DNA from: Eutypella sp. D-1
Taxonomy: Eukaryota; Ascomycota; Sordariomycetes; Xylariales; Diatrypaceae
NCBI GenBank assembly: GCA_023313575.1
Contig: JAJTTP010000009.1
Location: 1,488,001-1,552,000, forward strand
DNA: 64,000 nucleotides
Reading direction: 5' to 3'
Of this stretch, positions 59,511-64,000 are shown piece by piece. The first letter of the stretch is position 1. Every line of letters starts with the position of its first letter. Both the position numbers and the translations under genes were made by a program. Under the pieces are notes generated by a model. That model was given only the letters and a program-made list of their open reading frames with translations. It was not told where the DNA came from and did no database searches.

Positions 59511-60699
59511 GGGCTTTTTAAACAGAGTATCGGGAGTTGGGCTGCCCAGGTGGTTATAAGGCAGAATAATAAGGTAGGGTAATTAAAGCGGCAGGGTAGA
59601 TGGAAGTAAAAGTAACCTTAGAACCTTTATAGACTCCCGAGGCTCCTTTTAGTGTGTATACTTGTGGTACTCAGGTAGGTATGTATGTACGTAAGGATGT
59701 GTACGTAAGTAGAGTGATTAGACTCGGGCAGGACTACTTAAGGTACCTAAACACTAAACAGCGGGTAGGTCTATAATGTTATAGTGGTTGTAACTCTACC
59801 TAGGCATATACCAACAGAGATATTTTATATAGAGACAAGCAGTTGGGTTAGCGAAAGGGTTCACACAAATTTCGAGATAACAAAACCGGATAATGGAAAG
59901 GTCCGAGTTTACAAAGAAGAGAATGCAGCTCGAAAGTTGCAAGCCTCCTCACTTACATTTGTCATTCCAATAAGGACTACCTTTTGGTAATTAAAAAAAA
60001 AAAGGTGGTCACACTGTTTGCCTGCAACGTGTGATCGATCGAATGAGGGAGGATACTACGCGGGTTCTCGGGGCTCTACTTGAGCATGCCGCCCCCAAAT
60101 GTAATAAATAATGTACCCTGGGCATGCACGGCCGAGATCTTTACAGATAACTTGGGAAGTCTTGCTTGCCGATATAGGTAGAAATCCTCTAGTATATAGA
60201 AAATCTGAATCTCGAAGACTTATAAAACCCTAAAGAATATCAGTTACATGTATTTGACTTCATATAGAAACCATGCCTATCACATGTGAACTCTTTAAAA
60301 GGTACTTATAGAACTAGAGCGGGTATTTCCAGTTAGATGGAGAAGTACTTAAGTACTTTAAGTACTTTATTAGCCCCCTTACTTAATACGGCACTTATAT
60401 TAGAAGTAGTTTAGCCTGCTAGTTTCTTTCGATACTGTACAGTCGTTGATCTTAAAAGTGATGAAATGTTGCCATTTCGAGATTGCCCGACTTGCCTACA
60501 TATATATATGAGACCTCTCGTACAACACATAGATTAGGTATGTCTCTCCTCATCTAGGAACCCCTTGCCACTCAGATCTTTCTCTAACTACATGCAGGAT
60601 TCTTCTGGATGAGGGAGGTACTGGCGGCATAAGAACCGGCAACCCGGCTTTTTTTGCCTCTCCCTCCTGCAACCCCCCCCCCCCCCCCAAAAAAAAACC
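59511..60699. other. Divergent intergenic region
   Basis: About 1.2 kb, A/T-rich, with many TACTTAAGTA/TACCTAA words (59737-59750, 59796-59805) and a tandem AAGTACTT palindrome (about 60343-60368). It ends in C16-A9 just upstream of the next start. No gene seen. Confidence 0.6.
60673..60697. repeat. C16-A9 homopolymer block at a start codon
   Basis: Sixteen C (60673-60688) followed by nine A (60689-60697), ending two bases before the ATG of the LYR-protein gene. Read directly; homopolymer length is prone to sequencing error. Confidence 0.85.
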
Positions 60700-61187
60700 A
60701 TGGCCGACCTCAAAGTCGTACATGCGTACCGCCACCTATACCGGGCGTGTATGCACGCGGTGCAATTCTCGAAGCCGGCGCGGTTCGTGGCCCGGGACAA
60801 GCTGCGTGCGGCGTTCCGGGAAAGGGGGGCCCGGCTGGACGAGCGGGGCGCCAACCGGACGCTGCGCTTCCTCGAGGCCGCGGCCCGCGAGCGCGGGCCC
60901 GAGCACAAGGTCCTCAAGAACCTGCTCCTGACGACTTACTTCCGTCATTATCAGACGGTGACCAGATACAAGAATCTGTACGCGAACGAGCAGAGCAAGA
61001 ATAACAAGTAGGTCAAGCAAGCCCCCTTCCCCCCGGTGACCCCTCCCCGCCCCCTCCACCTCCTGAACTCGTGGGCTGATGAAAGTGAAGACGCGAGGTG
61101 CAGACGCACATCGAGGACACCGCATTCAAGCATTATGAGATGACAATCACCATGCTAAACAAGTCCCTGGGAATATGCCTGCGGTAG
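60700..61187 (+). CDS. LYR-motif protein, DUF1763-like, mitochondrial
   Basis: Exons 60700-61007 and 61091-61187 join in frame to 134 residues. The N-terminus has HAYRHLYRACMHAVQF, an LYR motif followed by the distal Phe/Arg residues seen in complex-1-LYR proteins (ARDKLRAAFRERG). The middle helix is KVLKNLLLTTYFRHYQ. The second exon (HIEDTAFKHYEMTITMLNKS, then LGICLR) supplies a conserved-looking end; without it the frame stops three bases into the intron donor GTAGGT. The best match in memory is the fungal DUF1763 family, found with mitochondrial ribosome-associated proteins. LYR proteins bind acyl-ACP or the Fe-S transfer machinery; the partner here is unknown. The leader directly before the ATG is C16 then A9. 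Confidence 0.82.
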
Positions 61188-63786
61188 TCGGGATGGTATA
61201 TAGCGATATAGGCTGAGACATTGGGATGTATTGCGAACGTTTCATAGTACGTGGGTTTTACGGCGTGAGGAAGATACTGCGTTGGTAGAGTTGGCTTGGA
61301 ACATTCTACAGCTTGGCCAGCCGGGCCCCCCCACGAAAAGTTATGACCCAAGTATGCACTTAGCCAAGTGTGAAATTGGGCCATAAATTTTCCGTAATCC
61401 GCCTGCCAGCTTGCTTTCTACTACTGATAATGCCTCTTGAAGTCATTCACCAATCCCCCAAAGCCCCCACGGCCCTTTCCGAACGCTATGGTATTAAGCG
61501 GGGGGTGGGGGTATACTACCTGGATCGCATCGCACAGTTCCATTCATCATCTTGTTTCATGAGCACACAGCTAGTAGTAGGGTAGACCTCCTTCCTAGAC
61601 CCTAGACCCTAGACCCTAGAGCGAGGGCAATTTCACATGAAGTTAGGGAAAACCACCAAGATGTTTCTACCGCATCCCCAACCAGCGCGAGTCAAGCGAT
61701 TTCCCAATGTGGCATTACATATATGATGTGAATCATTGGTCGCATGTGTCCAGGTTCCGTGTAGACCAAGCCTGCGCTTGGAGTATTGGTTATGACGTCA
61801 CGGGACATGGGGAGCGATGTCTCCAAGGGTATTGATGGATGGCGGATCTTTCTGGACTGGCAGCTCGGGCGTGCCGGTGTGTGCGAGCGGGCGTCGAGCC
61901 TTTCGCAACTGCCACGCTGCCATTCGACAAGTCCTAGTTCATTAGAAGTTCAAAGGCACTGATTGTTATAACTTATAACACCGCAAACACCTATCATACC
62001 TGCCCGCTATGCAGTCGAGTTATCTTGTCGTTATGGTATTTGACCTTGTGTATGTACCAACGTTGCTTAATCCCGAGGACATCCCATGAATCCCTGGATG
62101 ATGTCTCCAGGGGATTGACAATCCGTATAAGCACATAGATCACATATCACTTCATCGCCCCAATAACATGCCCAATCACTTCCTTCTCCATCCGTAGATA
62201 CATCAATACATCATCCATGGATGCCCTGCCCATTGACAGGAAGTTACGTGCGTACGAAGCTTTCCCCCAGCTCTTTAATGTTGCAGTGAAAGCGGACGAA
62301 ATGTCCCCACCTAAGTAGTCCTAGAAGTCCAGTACTATATGTATGTAGTAGTGTTGCAGCTTAAACACCTCCCTCCCCCGCATTGTGGCTGCCGTCGCGG
62401 GTGTGGCCAATTAGGCTCGTCATTTAATATGGATCCTATCCTTGTACGGTTTGGTCCCCTCCGTCCCAGCATCTCGAGCATCTCCGCGTTCCGCCTTGCA
62501 ACTCTCAAGTTGCAACCTCCTCGTTATGCCGTACGGTATGCACCTAAGGAACCTTCCGACCTCAGGGTTAGACAGACCATCGACGTCTAGAGGAGTATGT
62601 ACGGGTCCCGACCCATCCATCCATCCATCTCCTGCGGATATGCAATGGATACCCAGGTATGGGTGGGCAAAGGTGGGAGGGCCAGGAGGCTAAGCTTAGA
62701 CCATTTACAGACTAGCTCTGGCTATCTGCATCCTTTTAGACCACCCTACCAGCCTACGTGCCTACGTAGTACCTGCCTACCCACATGGATAACGGTTAGA
62801 TAGTACCTACCTAGGCACTACTAATGTACAGTACCAGAATACCTTCATAAGGACGGGAAGAAGATCGAACCATTTATTAGCACCACCACTTTGAAGAGCT
62901 TGTCAGGGCAGGATCATAACCCGTTGTTCACAACCTTGCTTGGAAACTGTTGCTGCTGTTGCTGCTGCTGCCGCACATTTCTACTGTTTATCGAGATGGT
63001 GGTGCATCACTGACTGCCGTCTGTCTACTGTACTTAAAGGTACACGCATGCACACACACACACAAGCACGCCTCTAGCAATTTTTTGTCCATGGTATGGA
63101 TATCTGGATTGATCCGACGGACTCACTACTTCAAATATTATATCGAAAGCTCCAAATAAGCAGTCTCAATAAGCCTTTCTGCCTTTCCGTTTTCCCCAAT
63201 ATTGTACAGCAGTAGTGTCACCCAACCAATCATTCAACATACATTCAAAAATCGATCCATGAACTACTTTCAAGGGTTTGGAATGCCTGCATCAATCATA
63301 CCCGTGCACAGGTTATCTTATATCTAGACCTACTGGGACCTACATAATAAAGTACTTAGGTACGTTATCAGTCAATCAATCAATCATCAATCAATATAAT
63401 ATATCTAATCTGTACCCCTCGAACCCTTCCAGGTTCCCAACCCCGTAAACTCACAATAACTCACCACCATACCTCATCCCTCCCGAATCTCTCAATTCCC
63501 ATTATAAGAAAGAACCCCGCACCATCTTCTCTCTTTTCGTCTTATCCGTCTATCCCATATAAAATCCAACCCCTCCTACTCTTCCTCTCCCTCTTCCTAC
63601 TCCCCCTTCGTATCTACAAGGTGAGGATTCCTCTTGATGGCACATCTCCCATCGAAACAAATTTACTCCATTGTATCGCGACCGCGCTGATGACTCTGGT
63701 CCTCTTTTCAAGAGGCCACTGTCTGACGCTTTTTCGCAATACAACCAGAGTTCCTTTTATTATTTTTTCTGCTCCTTTAAGGAGCA
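61188..63786. other. 2.6 kb gene-poor stretch and carrier 5' leader
   Basis: No gene recognised. A CCCTAGA heptamer array (about 61594-61620), CA repeat (about 63052-63063) and several ACCTACCTAGG words (62801-62815, 63351-63361) are visible. From about 63500 the sequence looks like a leader: TATAAG at 63503, C/T-rich run, then a likely 5' UTR intron (GTGAGG at 63621 to TTTAAG at 63781) ending five bases before the next ATG. Confidence 0.55.
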
Positions 63787-64000
63787 ATGCCAGCCGAGTC
63801 CAGCGTCCAAAATGTCACCAGCTCGACAGAACCGCCATCACCACTTCGGACCCGGAACATGCCTCAGCCTCAATCTCAATCTCAGCAGCTCACGACGACG
63901 ACGACGACGACCGGAAGCGAGAAACCACGGCGGTGGATAAAGCGTTACCGCACCGAAGTGTCGGCCAGTTCAGCTAGTGTCCTGTCTACCATCTCCGCTT
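63787..64000 (+). CDS. Mitochondrial carrier family protein, N-terminal part only (cut by window edge)
   Basis: The ATG at 63787 opens a frame that runs off the window after 71 codons. The first 45 residues are polar (Gln/Ser/Thr-rich, MPQPQSQSQQL and a Thr run). The last 25 residues, RRWIKRYRTEVSASSASVLS and TISA, match the start of the first membrane helix of a group of fungal mitochondrial carriers in which the carrier signature follows directly. The signature itself lies beyond the window, so the call is inference and the substrate cannot be stated. Upstream a 161-base 5' UTR intron is likely (63621-63781). The gene continues past position 64000. Confidence 0.6.
   Translation, partial: MPAESSVQNVTSSTEPPSPLRTRNMPQPQSQSQQLTTTTTTTGSEKPRRWIKRYRTEVSASSASVLSTISA

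Noticed and set aside
61594..61620. Telomere-like CCCTAGA repeats
   Set aside because: Seven-base unit differing from CCCTAA, four copies only, in mid-chromosome type sequence.

Overview
The window reads as ordinary euchromatic DNA of a filamentous ascomycete, most likely a Sordariomycete. Genes carry zero to three short introns (about 40-240 bases) with GTAAGT/GTATGT-type donors and CTAAC/CTGAC-like branch points. Coding sequence is GC-rich, intergenic DNA is T/A-rich with many microsatellites and homopolymers, and the protein set (Lhs1 ending in HDEL, Spc25, Rrn6, Mzt1, Coa1, a cupredoxin-like GPI protein) is fungal. No transposon, CRISPR array, rRNA or convincing tRNA was recognised. Species cannot be named from sequence alone. 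Most gene models below were built by joining exons by hand and checking that the reading frame is kept across each junction.

Left part (1-25 kb): a small coiled-coil protein (+), a secreted pepsin-family aspartic protease (-), the ER chaperone Lhs1/GRP170 (-), a short-chain dehydrogenase (+), a GNAT acetyltransferase (+), ribosomal protein uS7/S5 (-), a membrane-anchored cytochrome-b5-like (MAPR) protein (+), a GPI-type cupredoxin protein (-), a 3.6 kb stretch with no gene seen, and the CENP-X/Mhf2 histone-fold protein (-).

Middle part (25-48 kb): the mitochondrial ADP/ATP carrier (-), ribosomal protein eS25 (-), a type II membrane protein resembling GT32-like glycosyltransferases (+), the gamma-tubulin-complex adaptor Mzt1 (-), kinetochore subunit Spc25 (-), RNA polymerase I core factor Rrn6 (+), a PITH-domain protein with a His-rich head (+), an NFACT-R/CCDC25-like protein (-), mitochondrial ribosomal protein uL3m (+), cytochrome oxidase assembly factor Coa1 (-) and ribosomal protein uL24/L26 (+).

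Right part (48-64 kb): a 1.9 kb spacer with a strong 68-base foldback, a 1,038-residue Ser/Gln/Pro-rich protein of unknown function (-), a 3.9 kb gene-poor stretch, a CHY-zinc-finger/RING E3 ligase (-), a LYR-motif DUF1763-like mitochondrial protein (+), another gene-poor 2.6 kb, and the first exon of a probable mitochondrial carrier running off the right edge.

The genes do not form a pathway or a biosynthetic cluster. They are mostly housekeeping (translation, mitochondria, mitosis, ER folding), several in head-to-head pairs sharing 500-850 base promoters (CCDC25-like/uL3m, Coa1/L26, Spc25/Rrn6). I found no convincing undescribed system. The best leads are an anomalous splice junction in the CCDC25-like gene, the 68-base triple-helix hairpin, a TACCTAGGTA-like motif scattered through spacers, and the uncharacterised large protein.
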